Source: an uncultured Corynebacterium sp.
Lineage (GTDB): Bacteria > Actinomycetota > Actinomycetes > Mycobacteriales > Mycobacteriaceae
Reading direction: 5' to 3'
NCBI GenBank assembly: GCA_943913645.1
Contig: CALTYZ010000009.1
Span: forward strand, 29,521 to 93,520
DNA length: 64,000 nucleotides
A program made the position numbers and the translations under genes. Numbering within the stretch: the first letter of the stretch is position 1; the number at the start of each line of letters is the position of its first letter. Shown piece by piece: positions 16,959-24,818 of the stretch. Below the pieces are notes generated by a model. That model did no database searches and was not told where the DNA came from. It worked only from the letters and a program-made list of their open reading frames with translations.

Positions 16959-16962
16959 GCGC

Positions 16963-17847
16963 GTGACGTGGTTTCGCGTTGACGACTCCTTCTATGACCA
17001 CCCGAAAGTCGTCGGCCTTGACATGGCTGCGCGCGGACTATGGGTCTCTGCTGGCGCGTACTGCGCGCGCCACCTGACAGACGGGGTGATCACAGAACGT
17101 GAGCTCAAAGTGATTGGTGGTACGCGTCGACAAGCAGAAAAGCTCGTCGCCGTGGGCCTCTGGTCGGTGGGGCAGGCCGGTGAGGCACGCTCCAGTGGCG
17201 GAGCAGGACGTGCGCCACACTACGTCTTCAACGATTGGCGCGACTTCCAGCCGACGCGCGCTGAAGTCACGGCGCGGCGAAATGAAGATGCTGAACGCAA
17301 ACGCACTGCGCGGGCCGCAAAGCGTGCTGGACAGCAGCAACGCAAAAATGTCCGGGTGGACACATCCGCGGACGTCCCCCCGGACGGATCCGTGCCTGTC
17401 CGGGCGCCGTCTTCGCTACCCGGCCCGCCCCGACCCGACCCATCCACTAGTGATGAGATATCAAGCCAGCCACCTCACGGTGACAGTGCGGCCGTCGGGC
17501 TGGCTGGCGATCCTCTCGAGGAGCTCGCAGCTGCAACTCGCCGCGCTCGTGCCGCGGGCATCCCGGAATCTGCTATCGCAGCTGGTACGCGCAAATTTCA
17601 GGCACGTCCCGATCCGAAAGGACCAGGCTTGCTTCGCGTTTTGATTAACGAAGCTGCGGACGAAGAACGACTTCAGCGTCGTTGCCGCGACGACCTGGAC
17701 GCGCGCCGCAACGCGATTAGCCAATGCTCGCGTTGCGACGACCGCGGGTTCGTAGAAACCCTCCGTGATGGCAGGCCAGCGTTGGTGCGCTGCGACCACG
17801 AATGCCGAGACACCGCAGCCGACAACCAGACGTCGGCGAGCGGATAG
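16963..17847 (+). CDS. Replication-initiator-like protein, copy 1
   Basis: Resembles actinophage and satellite replication (replisome organiser) proteins. The N-terminal ~95 residues open with MTWFRVDDSFYDHPKV and have a winged-helix pattern (ITERELKVIGGTRRQAEKL). A Pro/Ser-rich linker (~130-170) follows, and the C-terminus carries a likely zinc knuckle, Cys255-x2-Cys258 with Cys277-x3-Cys281. Total 294 residues. Start GTG 16963 has AAGGAG 8 bases upstream, inside the end of the excisionase-like gene. An origin may lie in or beside this gene, but I could not identify one. Confidence 0.65.
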   Translation: MTWFRVDDSFYDHPKVVGLDMAARGLWVSAGAYCARHLTDGVITERELKVIGGTRRQAEKLVAVGLWSVGQAGEARSSGGAGRAPHYVFNDWRDFQPTRAEVTARRNEDAERKRTARAAKRAGQQQRKNVRVDTSADVPPDGSVPVRAPSSLPGPPRPDPSTSDEISSQPPHGDSAAVGLAGDPLEELAAATRRARAAGIPESAIAAGTRKFQARPDPKGPGLLRVLINEAADEERLQRRCRDDLDARRNAISQCSRCDDRGFVETLRDGRPALVRCDHECRDTAADNQTSASG

Positions 17848-17871
17848 GTAGCAATTGAAAGACAAACCCAC

Positions 17872-18513
17872 ATGCAATGCGAAATGACCACCCGCCAACT
17901 TGAAATCGCCGCTCGCGAGCTCGCCGAAGCGCTGATTGTTCTCAACGAGATGAAGTCATCTCAGGGGCGTGTGCGCAGCGAGCGCCCGATGCGCATGCGC
18001 GCCCGCTCGACGGCCCCTGGCAATGCGGGCGCAATCCACACTGCGATCGACATAGATTTACGCCTGCGCCGTCTCATGACGGATGTGCGCCGCGACACCG
18101 GTATGTCCTGCGGGGTGACGGATGATGGAGTGGGAATCGCAGGCTGGATATGCAATAACGCCGAGACATTGAGCGAGAGATTGAGCCAGGGATGCAGCCA
18201 GGTGGACACGCTGGTTTCGGAGCTGAGTGAGTGTACCCGTATGGCCCGCAGAGCCGGCGGTTATGAACCGGAAACGACATTGGCCAAACCTGAACCTCGC
18301 CAATACGCGCCCGCGATCTGTCAACGACTAGCTGTGCTAGGTTACCGTGCTACCCCCGAGCTTCTCCAGCTCTGGAGGCACCGATCAGGCGGGGCGATCA
18401 CAGTGACAAAACGCCAGGGCAAAAGCCTATATCTCCTCTCTGAGGTACTTGCATATCTCGACAGAAAGCAGTACCCGGACCTGAACCAAATCACCCCCAT
18501 GCCTGGCATGTAA
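17872..18513 (+). CDS. Hypothetical element protein with C-terminal winged helix, copy 1
   Basis: A 213-residue protein I do not recognise. The N-terminus is helical and basic. The middle (SCGVTDDGVGIAGWICNNAE) is Cys-containing. The last ~50 residues (TPELLQLWRHRSGGAITVTK, then GKSLYLLSEVLAYLDRK) look like an excisionase-type winged helix. It follows the replication-like gene by 24 bases and is the last gene before the terminator at 18634, so a DNA-binding role in replication or regulation is likely. ATG 17884 is an alternative start; neither has a strong ribosome binding site. Confidence 0.55.
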   Translation: MQCEMTTRQLEIAARELAEALIVLNEMKSSQGRVRSERPMRMRARSTAPGNAGAIHTAIDIDLRLRRLMTDVRRDTGMSCGVTDDGVGIAGWICNNAETLSERLSQGCSQVDTLVSELSECTRMARRAGGYEPETTLAKPEPRQYAPAICQRLAVLGYRATPELLQLWRHRSGGAITVTKRQGKSLYLLSEVLAYLDRKQYPDLNQITPMPGM

Positions 18514-18633
18514 CTGTGTATTTGCAAGGCGTTCGCTTATTATCGACGCAGCAGCGCTTCATGCCTTGACGCGGTTTACCCCGCGATCGGGCTGAGGCGC
18601 TTTCGTGTTTGCGCACGAATGCACGACCATCAC

Positions 18634-18658
18634 ACCGCCCCACACGGGCGGTTTTTTT
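18634..18658 (+). terminator. Terminator between early and lysis genes, copy 1
   Basis: ACCGCCC CACAC GGGCGGT, a perfect 7-bp stem, followed by seven T residues. It ends one base before an in-frame ATG of the endolysin frame. Early transcripts should stop here, so lysis genes need readthrough, antitermination or a promoter in 18514-18633. Confidence 0.85.
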
Positions 18659-18679
18659 ATGTCCACAGAGGTATCAACC

Positions 18680-19627
18680 ATGAGCATCGAACCAAACCCG
18701 GCGTGGCGCGGTGACCCGCTATTTCTCCCCGAAGTCTTCGAGGCGTTCGGCGTGCCCTTCCGCGAATACCCAGGCTGGCAAGACTGGGGGATGGGCGACT
18801 TCGACGTGATACAAGGCGTGGTGTGGCACCACACCGGAGCCGCGAACACCACACCCGAATTCATCCGGACCAACCCGATGCTGAACAACGCCCTGTCGAG
18901 CCAGCTGCACACAGCACCCGACGGGCTGCAAACCATCCTCGGTGCCGGCATTGCGTGGCACGCCGGACAAGGGTGGCTGGAGGGCTGGCCGACCAACAAC
19001 GCCAACGCGGTCTCCATCGGCTTTGAAATGCAACATAACGGGACCGACCCATGGCCAGAGGCCCAGCTGGACTCCACTCGTCGAGCCACCGCAGCAATCC
19101 TTTGGTTTCTTGGCAAACGAGCGAGCACCCAAACGATGATCGCCCACTGGGAATACTCCATGCAGGCGCAAGGCAAGTGGGACCCCGGGGCGGGTACAGG
19201 TCGCCAGGGAGAAGTCATGGACATGGTTCCACAGAGGGCCATGGTCAACCAGTACATCGACAACTTCACCGCGACCGGAAACCCACAAGGGCAGGCACCG
19301 GTCGCGGAGGTTGCTCAACCACCGGCTTACGAACCATCACCGCACCTATCAGCAGAGCTGAATCAGCAATTCTTCACCGACTACGTCAAGGGATTCGTCG
19401 GCCCAGGGCTGAGCGACATCAAAGATATCCGCGAACAACTCACCGGCGGCCGCGACGCCGGTGAATACCCGGGATGGTCAGTGAATCAACTCGTGGAGAG
19501 CTTTTACAACCGAGGTGCCGGAATAGGCACCCTGCCGGAAATCGTGGCGGTCAACCTCCGCGAAACCAAACGCCTACGCGAAGAAATCACACGGCTTTCA
19601 AGTGTCATCAGAAGGGAAGGTGAATGA
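18680..19627 (+). CDS. Endolysin, N-acetylmuramoyl-L-alanine amidase (Amidase_2), copy 1
   Basis: Zinc amidase cutting the bond between muramic acid and the stem peptide of peptidoglycan. In the 315-residue form the catalytic domain spans ~35-190, with VVWHHTG (His50/51), IAWHAG (His94), GFEMQHNG (Glu116), IAHWEYS (His156) and KWDPG (Lys166, Asp168). These match the zinc ligands and catalytic residues of the family. After a linker, the C-terminus (SAELNQQFFTDYVKGFVG, then GWSVNQLVESFYNRG) resembles cell-wall-binding tails of corynephage endolysins. Start ATG 18680 has AGAGG upstream. ATG 18659 is in frame but abuts the terminator. No signal peptide; export would need the holin, whose start overlaps this stop. 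Confidence 0.9.
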   Translation: MSIEPNPAWRGDPLFLPEVFEAFGVPFREYPGWQDWGMGDFDVIQGVVWHHTGAANTTPEFIRTNPMLNNALSSQLHTAPDGLQTILGAGIAWHAGQGWLEGWPTNNANAVSIGFEMQHNGTDPWPEAQLDSTRRATAAILWFLGKRASTQTMIAHWEYSMQAQGKWDPGAGTGRQGEVMDMVPQRAMVNQYIDNFTATGNPQGQAPVAEVAQPPAYEPSPHLSAELNQQFFTDYVKGFVGPGLSDIKDIREQLTGGRDAGEYPGWSVNQLVESFYNRGAGIGTLPEIVAVNLRETKRLREEITRLSSVIRREGE

Positions 19628-19959
19628 CAGCTATGGCAAGTGTCTTCCAAGATGCAGTCGCCGATGCGATTGCGCAGCAACCGTGGTACATCCGGCGCCA
19701 AGACGCCATTATCGCCACGGCGGGTGCGGTGATGCAGCTTGCAAACCTGGGTATCACCAGCTCCATCAATCTGCCCGAATGGATCTGCCTACTCGCAGCG
19801 GCGCTCATCGGCGTGTGCCAAATCGCCATCTACGCAGGCAATCAAGGCGCCCTCACCCCGGCGCAGGCATGGCGGCTTGAACACGCTATGGGCGGCACGG
19901 CAGGGAGACGCCGCCTGCATCCGGCCACGTCGTCGGCGAGGGAATGCAGGTGCCGATAA
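19624..19959 (+). CDS. Holin, probably frameshifted near its end, copy 1
   Basis: Small membrane protein of 111 residues with two predicted segments (~28-45, AIIATAGAVMQLANLGI; ~52-71, EWICLLAAALIGVCQIAIYA). The ATG overlaps the endolysin stop (ATGA), as in typical lysis cassettes, and it would release the endolysin to the wall. After residue ~92 the frame gives an Arg/Cys-rich end, while the -1 frame continues more naturally as GHVVGEGMQVPI and a Pro/Ala-rich tail (19944-20147). A one-base frame change near 19893-19908 is therefore likely. Copy 2 encodes the same truncated protein. Confidence 0.75.
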   Translation: MTAMASVFQDAVADAIAQQPWYIRRQDAIIATAGAVMQLANLGITSSINLPEWICLLAAALIGVCQIAIYAGNQGALTPAQAWRLEHAMGGTAGRRRLHPATSSARECRCR

Positions 19960-20147
19960 CAGACGCGGTGGTGGCGCCACCACCCGTGTCAGCACCAGCA
20001 CCGCTCCCGGCAGCGACGTCGGCGCCACCGCCGGCGTCGGTGCTACCCGTGTCAGCACCGCCAGCTGTCCCAGCTGCTGCCGGCCCTGATCCCGGTGCCG
20101 GTTTATCAGTCGCGCATTCGACCATGCGCAACACACCATCAATCTAA
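19944..20147 (+). CDS. Pro/Ala-rich frame, possible detached tail of the holin, copy 1
   Basis: 67 residues, mostly Pro, Ala, Val and Ser, starting at an ATG that overlaps the end of the holin frame. The same frame runs back to a stop at 19878-19880 and reads sensibly before the ATG (ASGHVVGEG), which suggests it was once the end of the holin. It could instead be a separate small gene. No membrane segment or signal peptide. The next gene has a strong ribosome binding site (AAGGAG) at its end. Confidence 0.45.
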   Translation: MQVPITDAVVAPPPVSAPAPLPAATSAPPPASVLPVSAPPAVPAAAGPDPGAGLSVAHSTMRNTPSI

Positions 20148-20159
20148 GGAGTTTTACCC

Positions 20160-21125
20160 ATGAGCAACCTCATGCAACGTCTTCAATCCATCCGTACCAA
20201 TCTCCGCAGCGGACGCGATCAGCTTACGGCCGCCTTGGACCAAATTGATCAGCTCGACGGCGCCACTGGCGCCGCCCAGCCGACGCGCACGCCAAAGCAC
20301 GCCAAGTCCACCGCAAAGCCGACCTACCTTGAGCAGAAGGGTCGCCGCTTTTCCTCAGATTACGATTTCCCCGTCTTTTCCTGGGCTGGGCGCGAGTGGG
20401 GAATCCGCCAGAAAACTGGCCCGATCGCGTGGGGTGGGCCTCAGGCAGAAAATCCACACACCGGCGAAGGGGAGTGGGTAAAGGGTGCGAGCGTCAACCG
20501 TCGCGGTGAACTCGTCCTCAAGAATGAGGGTGTCTATGGTGGCGTAGAGATCGTTGCCGTGGATTCGACCGGCTACGGCACCTACAAGTTTGTCTACAGT
20601 GGCGACTTTAACGCGATGGATCCGCACAATGTGCTCGGTATTTTCACCTACGACTTCTCCGAGCAGACAATGTGGCTTGAACCCGATAGCGCGCCGCCGT
20701 TCACTTACAAGACTGCCGGTGGGTTCACCGAGATTGACTTCATCGAGATCTCTCGCTGGGGTGAGATCGACCGGCACCTGCCGCACGCCGGTGTGACCTA
20801 TTACCCGGATGACCTCGCAGAATCCAAACCGGGTGAGGGCATTACTACCGGAGTGTGTGACATTCCGGCTGGCCACCAAGTTCTGACAACGGTTGCCGAG
20901 TGGCACAAGGACTACCTGCGGGTCACCACCTCCACCGCTGATGGCAAGGTGTTGTCAGACGCCGTTGCAACGCATCGCATCCCGCGTGACGACGCGCAGC
21001 AGCTGCACATCAACCTGTGGACTGTGGGCGGGAACAAGACCATCATTAACGGCAAACCTGCGTATCAGCACGCCGAAGGCGACACTATCGTCTTCCACGA
21101 CTTCGAGTTCGTGCCGGAAAGCTAA
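20160..21125 (+). CDS. GH16-like glycoside hydrolase (concanavalin-type fold), copy 1
   Basis: 321 residues. The N-terminal ~35 residues look like a short helix or coiled coil (LMQRLQSIRTNLRSGRDQLT), followed by a Pro/Thr/Lys linker. From ~65 on, the pattern resembles glycoside hydrolase family 16: YGTYKFVYSGDFNAMDPHNV, GIFTYD, then EIDFIE (residues 191-196), which matches the ExDxxE catalytic motif of that family, and SRWGE after it. No signal peptide or membrane segment, so it would leave the cell only upon lysis or on a particle. Its position last in the lysis cassette suggests attack on envelope polysaccharide. The target is unknown. The ribosome binding site AAGGAG is 10 bases upstream. 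Confidence 0.6.
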   Translation: MSNLMQRLQSIRTNLRSGRDQLTAALDQIDQLDGATGAAQPTRTPKHAKSTAKPTYLEQKGRRFSSDYDFPVFSWAGREWGIRQKTGPIAWGGPQAENPHTGEGEWVKGASVNRRGELVLKNEGVYGGVEIVAVDSTGYGTYKFVYSGDFNAMDPHNVLGIFTYDFSEQTMWLEPDSAPPFTYKTAGGFTEIDFIEISRWGEIDRHLPHAGVTYYPDDLAESKPGEGITTGVCDIPAGHQVLTTVAEWHKDYLRVTTSTADGKVLSDAVATHRIPRDDAQQLHINLWTVGGNKTIINGKPAYQHAEGDTIVFHDFEFVPES

Positions 21126-21168
21126 ACGCGAAACGGCAAACATTGAAGTACTTCCGCGAGGATCATTT

Positions 21169-21209
21169 ATCCCCCGCAAACACGTCACCGTGCTTGCGGG
21201 GGATTTTTT
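21169..21209 (+). terminator. Terminator after the GH16-like gene, copy 1
   Basis: An 11-bp stem (ATCCCCCGCAA / TTGCGGGGGAT) with a 14-nt loop and six T residues. It closes the lysis cassette before the attachment region. Confidence 0.9.
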
Positions 21210-21459
21210 CATTTCCAGGCGGCGATGCCGGCGATGTCGGCTAGTTCGCTCCGCATTCACCGGCCCCGCCGTTTGGCTCGGTCGCTTGATCCCGCAGAAA
21301 ACCCGCATCTGATATCGGCTCTGCCGTTTCTGCAGCACGACGCGCTCGTGACGGACGAAGAAAACTGCAGGTCAAACCATATTCCAGCGCACGGCTATGT
21401 GGGGTGTCTGATGAGCTGGGTCAAGTCGCCGCTGACTGAAACTGCCTAGTTTTCGCAGT
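21210..21459 (+). other. Attachment-region DNA between copies
   Basis: No gene is visible from the terminator to the integrase stop of copy 2, apart from the repeated ilvC tail. It holds the 15-bp core at 21409-21423 and the eight-codon ilvC tail to 21449. The ~200 bases left of the core are probably an arm of attP with integrase or excisionase binding sites; I could not define them. Confidence 0.5.
21409..21423 (+). repeat. Attachment core, junction between the two copies
   Basis: Exact copy of the 15-bp core TGATGAGCTGGGTCA, marking the attP-like junction where copy 1 ends and copy 2 begins. The following 26 bases repeat the ilvC tail to its stop codon but are not preceded by ilvC. Confidence 0.9.
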
Positions 21460-22662
21460 TCAGGCCCCGCCTTCGATGACTCGCAGCGCGGGCGTTCCCG
21501 CGAAAATCCCGCTGCTGCTTGCAGCGGTTCGTACCCTGTCTTGGTATCCCTCTTGCACGTGGGCGTAGGTTGACAGGGTCATCGCTACGGTATGGCCCAT
21601 GACAGCTGCAACGTCTTGGATGGGTACTCCAGCTGTGAGCAACGTTGACGCGTAGTAGTGCCGTAGCGCATGGAAGTGGACTCGTTCTGCCTTCGCGTGG
21701 ACTGCAGCACGTTTGACCACGACGGCGATGTGGCTGGTGTTGAGCGGGCGCCCAGTCGTGGTTGTGAAGACTAACTCATGTTGAGCTCGGTTGTGTACCC
21801 GGGCTGCAAGCAGCGGCGTGAGCTCAGGCGGGATTGGCACATCCCGCCTTGAGTTGCGTGTTTTCAGGGGGACGCGCACTCGAGGGGGCTGCTTGCCCAG
21901 CTGCATGCGCACCCGGATGATTCGCGCTCCCAGGTCAATCTCTGTGACGTTCAGCCCCGCTAATTCGCTCACGCGTAAGCCAGTCATCGTTGCAGCGACC
22001 ATCATGTCTGCAATGTCCGGCCGAGGACGCTGGATCGCGGTGTACGTAGCGCCACTCCTGTTGGGATCTTTTGAGCGCGTGCGCTCGGTATAGGGCGCGC
22101 CGCCCAAGCGCACGAGCTCAATGACACGTTGGATCTCTGCTGCAGTTGGAATCTCCGCGGTATCGATCGCGGCCCCCGGAGCTCGCACATAGACAGGGTT
22201 GCGGGCAACCAACTCTTCGCGCATACCCCACTGCATAGCGGAGCGCAGATGACGCAGAGCGTTGGTCACGCCGGTTTCGCTCAGCCCGGTATCGTTGCTC
22301 GACACCCACCCTCGGCCGTTGCGTAGCTCCTCCGCCCATTGCTGCACGTCGGTATTGGTCAGTTCCGTAGCAGGATAGTGATGCAGCGGCACGAGGTTTT
22401 TGTCTCGGGTGTGTTCGTATAATGATCGGCTGGTTTGCCGGAGGGGGCGCGAGTCTAGCCAGCGGTTATAGAGCTCGAGAATGCTCAAGCGATGAAACGC
22501 GGTGTCGGCGCCGCGCGCATGGCGGGTATCGATCTCAGCGAGGAACGCCTTGGCGTCGGCCCGCTTGCTGAAACTGCGTGAATGCTCGCGCCCACCCTTG
22601 TCGCGCCAGCGCGCGATCCATCTCACCGTGCCAGATTTGGTTTCCCGGCGTTGGATGGCCAT
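21460..22662 (-). CDS. int: Tyrosine site-specific integrase, copy 2
   Basis: Same 400-residue protein as at 14513-15715, with all catalytic residues (Arg230, Lys267, His331, Arg334, His357, Tyr366). Two intact integrases and three cores would allow excision of one or both copies. Confidence 0.95.
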   Translation of the reverse strand: MAIQRRETKSGTVRWIARWRDKGGREHSRSFSKRADAKAFLAEIDTRHARGADTAFHRLSILELYNRWLDSRPLRQTSRSLYEHTRDKNLVPLHHYPATELTNTDVQQWAEELRNGRGWVSSNDTGLSETGVTNALRHLRSAMQWGMREELVARNPVYVRAPGAAIDTAEIPTAAEIQRVIELVRLGGAPYTERTRSKDPNRSGATYTAIQRPRPDIADMMVAATMTGLRVSELAGLNVTEIDLGARIIRVRMQLGKQPPRVRVPLKTRNSRRDVPIPPELTPLLAARVHNRAQHELVFTTTTGRPLNTSHIAVVVKRAAVHAKAERVHFHALRHYYASTLLTAGVPIQDVAAVMGHTVAMTLSTYAHVQEGYQDRVRTAASSSGIFAGTPALRVIEGGA

Positions 22663-22675
22663 TGATGGTTCCTCC

Positions 22676-23041
22676 TCAATCGCTCTTTGCACCGTCGCCG
22701 ATCTCGCGTCGGCGGCGCTCCGACAACTCATCAATCGGCACGTCGTCGATGAGATGCAACCGACGCAGCAGTTCGTCGGTGAGTTGCTCGTCTGTTGCAC
22801 GAGACAGTGCAGTGACCACACCAGGTTCGCTAATCCATCGAGCTGACATGAAACCCAGGTCTGCCAGCGCGACAGCAGGAGATTCCTCGTAGGCCTCAGC
22901 GATTTTGATGACAACTTCAGGCTTCAGCTCGCCGGCGTTGAATTGCGTTGTCAGCGTGCGGTTATTGAGCCCGGCACGCCGAGCAATCTCGCGGAGAGAG
23001 TCTCCTGCGGTGACGCGTTGCATCCATTCGGTGTGTTTCAT
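22676..23041 (-). CDS. Helix-turn-helix repressor (CI-like), copy 2
   Basis: Same protein and divergent layout as at 15729-16094. Two intact copies should double repressor dosage and give stronger immunity. Confidence 0.8.
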   Translation of the reverse strand: MKHTEWMQRVTAGDSLREIARRAGLNNRTLTTQFNAGELKPEVVIKIAEAYEESPAVALADLGFMSARWISEPGVVTALSRATDEQLTDELLRRLHLIDDVPIDELSERRRREIGDGAKSD

Positions 23042-23127
23042 TCCGGCAAGTGTACGTCAACTGTCAGATATGTGCAACTTTTACCCATAGTTTGAACTGC
23101 ATAAATGAGAGGGTCATGTGTAACAGC

Positions 23128-23156
23128 TTGCAGAATCTACACAGTATGTGTAGATT
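23128..23156 (+). promoter_or_regulatory. Rightward promoter and palindromic operator, copy 2
   Basis: Same -35 TTGCAG, -10 TAGATT and 9+5+9 inverted repeat as at 16181-16209; the palindrome covers 23134-23156. The matching leftward repressor promoter is at 23049-23077. Confidence 0.75.
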
Positions 23157-23164
23157 TAGATCAC

Positions 23165-23431
23165 GTGAGTAGAAACCACACGCGTGAGAAGTTCAGGAAA
23201 GTTCGCATCGATCCCGGTGTGATCGACCAAGCGTGCACCAACCTCGGCTTGGGTGACGACAAACTCGGCGCCAAGCTGCGGCGCAGTCAGACCACCATCC
23301 GCCAATGGCGCAAAGGCGACACCGTCCCAACCGCATCTGATCTCGTACGCCTCCAGTTTCTCACTGGCCGGCCCTACAGCACGATGCTCATCTGTGAAGA
23401 CGGGGGCGACGACACCGATCAGGTGGCTTGA
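23165..23431 (+). CDS. Cro-like DNA-binding regulator, copy 2
   Basis: Same 88-residue protein as at 16218-16484, GTG start 8 nt after the -10. The 249-base hairpin-containing gap after it (23432-23680) is repeated too. Confidence 0.65.
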   Translation: MSRNHTREKFRKVRIDPGVIDQACTNLGLGDDKLGAKLRRSQTTIRQWRKGDTVPTASDLVRLQFLTGRPYSTMLICEDGGDDTDQVA

Positions 23432-23680
23432 CACCGGGTGGCCCCTCGGGCCACCGAATAGCCCCGGGCAGGCGCGATTCTTGCCGTTCGATTCGGCGCC
23501 GGGGCACCAGGAGACGGGTGTGACTACGGGCGAGTAACAGTTGATGAGGCCTGACTAAGGCCAACCCATGACGGGTCCTCTTGCCCCTGAGGTTGGACCT
23601 GCATCCGTCTCCCCACGAATGCTGTGCTGTGCGGGCACTGCCTGCCGGTGCGGTGAGCAAGTTCTTGAAAGGCAGTAATC

Positions 23681-23905
23681 ATGAGGCATAGTCAAACCTC
23701 GGCACAACCGAAAACCAGCACGCAAACGTATTCCGCAGCGGAAGCGGCCGCAATCCTCGGATTTGGAAAATCCACCCTGCTCGATCACGTCCGCAATGGG
23801 TCGGCAGCGCACCTGCGTCCGGTGCGTCTGGGTCGTGCGGTGCGCTTTCCGAAGGCGACGATAGATGCCATCGCCGCCGGGGTAGCAACGCCGCAAGGAG
23901 CGTAG
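23681..23905 (+). CDS. Excisionase-like winged-helix protein, copy 2
   Basis: Same 74-residue protein as at 16734-16958, directly upstream of the second replication-like gene. Confidence 0.75.
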   Translation: MRHSQTSAQPKTSTQTYSAAEAAAILGFGKSTLLDHVRNGSAAHLRPVRLGRAVRFPKATIDAIAAGVATPQGA

Positions 23906-23909
23906 GCGC

Positions 23910-24794
23910 GTGACGTGGTTTCGCGTTGACGACTCCTTCTATGACCACCCGAAAGTCGTCGGCCTTGACATGGCTGCGCGCGGACTATGGGTCTCTGCTG
24001 GCGCGTACTGCGCGCGCCACCTGACAGACGGGGTGATCACAGAACGTGAGCTCAAAGTGATTGGTGGTACGCGTCGACAAGCAGAAAAGCTCGTCGCCGT
24101 GGGCCTCTGGTCGGTGGGGCAGGCCGGTGAGGCACGCTCCAGTGGCGGAGCAGGACGTGCGCCACACTACGTCTTCAACGATTGGCGCGACTTCCAGCCG
24201 ACGCGCGCTGAAGTCACGGCGCGGCGAAATGAAGATGCTGAACGCAAACGCACTGCGCGGGCCGCAAAGCGTGCTGGACAGCAGCAACGCAAAAATGTCC
24301 GGGTGGACACATCCGCGGACGTCCCCCCGGACGGATCCGTGCCTGTCCGGGCGCCGTCTTCGCTACCCGGCCCGCCCCGACCCGACCCATCCACTAGTGA
24401 TGAGATATCAAGCCAGCCACCTCACGGTGACAGTGCGGCCGTCGGGCTGGCTGGCGATCCTCTCGAGGAGCTCGCAGCTGCAACTCGCCGCGCTCGTGCC
24501 GCGGGCATCCCGGAATCTGCTATCGCAGCTGGTACGCGCAAATTTCAGGCACGTCCCGATCCGAAAGGACCAGGCTTGCTTCGCGTTTTGATTAACGAAG
24601 CTGCGGACGAAGAACGACTTCAGCGTCGTTGCCGCGACGACCTGGACGCGCGCCGCAACGCGATTAGCCAATGCTCGCGTTGCGACGACCGCGGGTTCGT
24701 AGAAACCCTCCGTGATGGCAGGCCAGCGTTGGTGCGCTGCGACCACGAATGCCGAGACACCGCAGCCGACAACCAGACGTCGGCGAGCGGATAG
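23910..24794 (+). CDS. Replication-initiator-like protein, copy 2
   Basis: Same 294-residue protein as at 16963-17847, including the C-terminal four-cysteine motif. Confidence 0.65.
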   Translation: MTWFRVDDSFYDHPKVVGLDMAARGLWVSAGAYCARHLTDGVITERELKVIGGTRRQAEKLVAVGLWSVGQAGEARSSGGAGRAPHYVFNDWRDFQPTRAEVTARRNEDAERKRTARAAKRAGQQQRKNVRVDTSADVPPDGSVPVRAPSSLPGPPRPDPSTSDEISSQPPHGDSAAVGLAGDPLEELAAATRRARAAGIPESAIAAGTRKFQARPDPKGPGLLRVLINEAADEERLQRRCRDDLDARRNAISQCSRCDDRGFVETLRDGRPALVRCDHECRDTAADNQTSASG

Positions 24795-24818
24795 GTAGCA
24801 ATTGAAAGACAAACCCAC

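Larger units (their letters stand above)
14462..21408 (+). mobile_element. Integrative element, copy 1 (satellite-like mini-prophage in ilvC)
   Basis: A 6,947-bp unit bounded by the 15-bp core. It carries, left to right: integrase and repressor (minus strand), then on the plus strand a Cro-like regulator, an excisionase-like protein, a replication-initiator-like protein, a hypothetical protein, a terminator, endolysin, holin, a Pro/Ala-rich frame, a GH16-like glycosidase and a terminator. No terminase, portal, capsid, protease or tail gene is visible. The unit is followed directly by an apparently identical second copy. I interpret it as a reduced prophage or a satellite needing a helper phage; that is inference from gene content. 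Confidence 0.88.

Noticed and set aside
18559..19269. 236-codon ORF on the minus strand opposite the endolysin
   Set aside because: It is antisense to a clearly coding amidase, lacks domain features and has no ribosome binding site. It recurs in copy 2 only because the DNA does.
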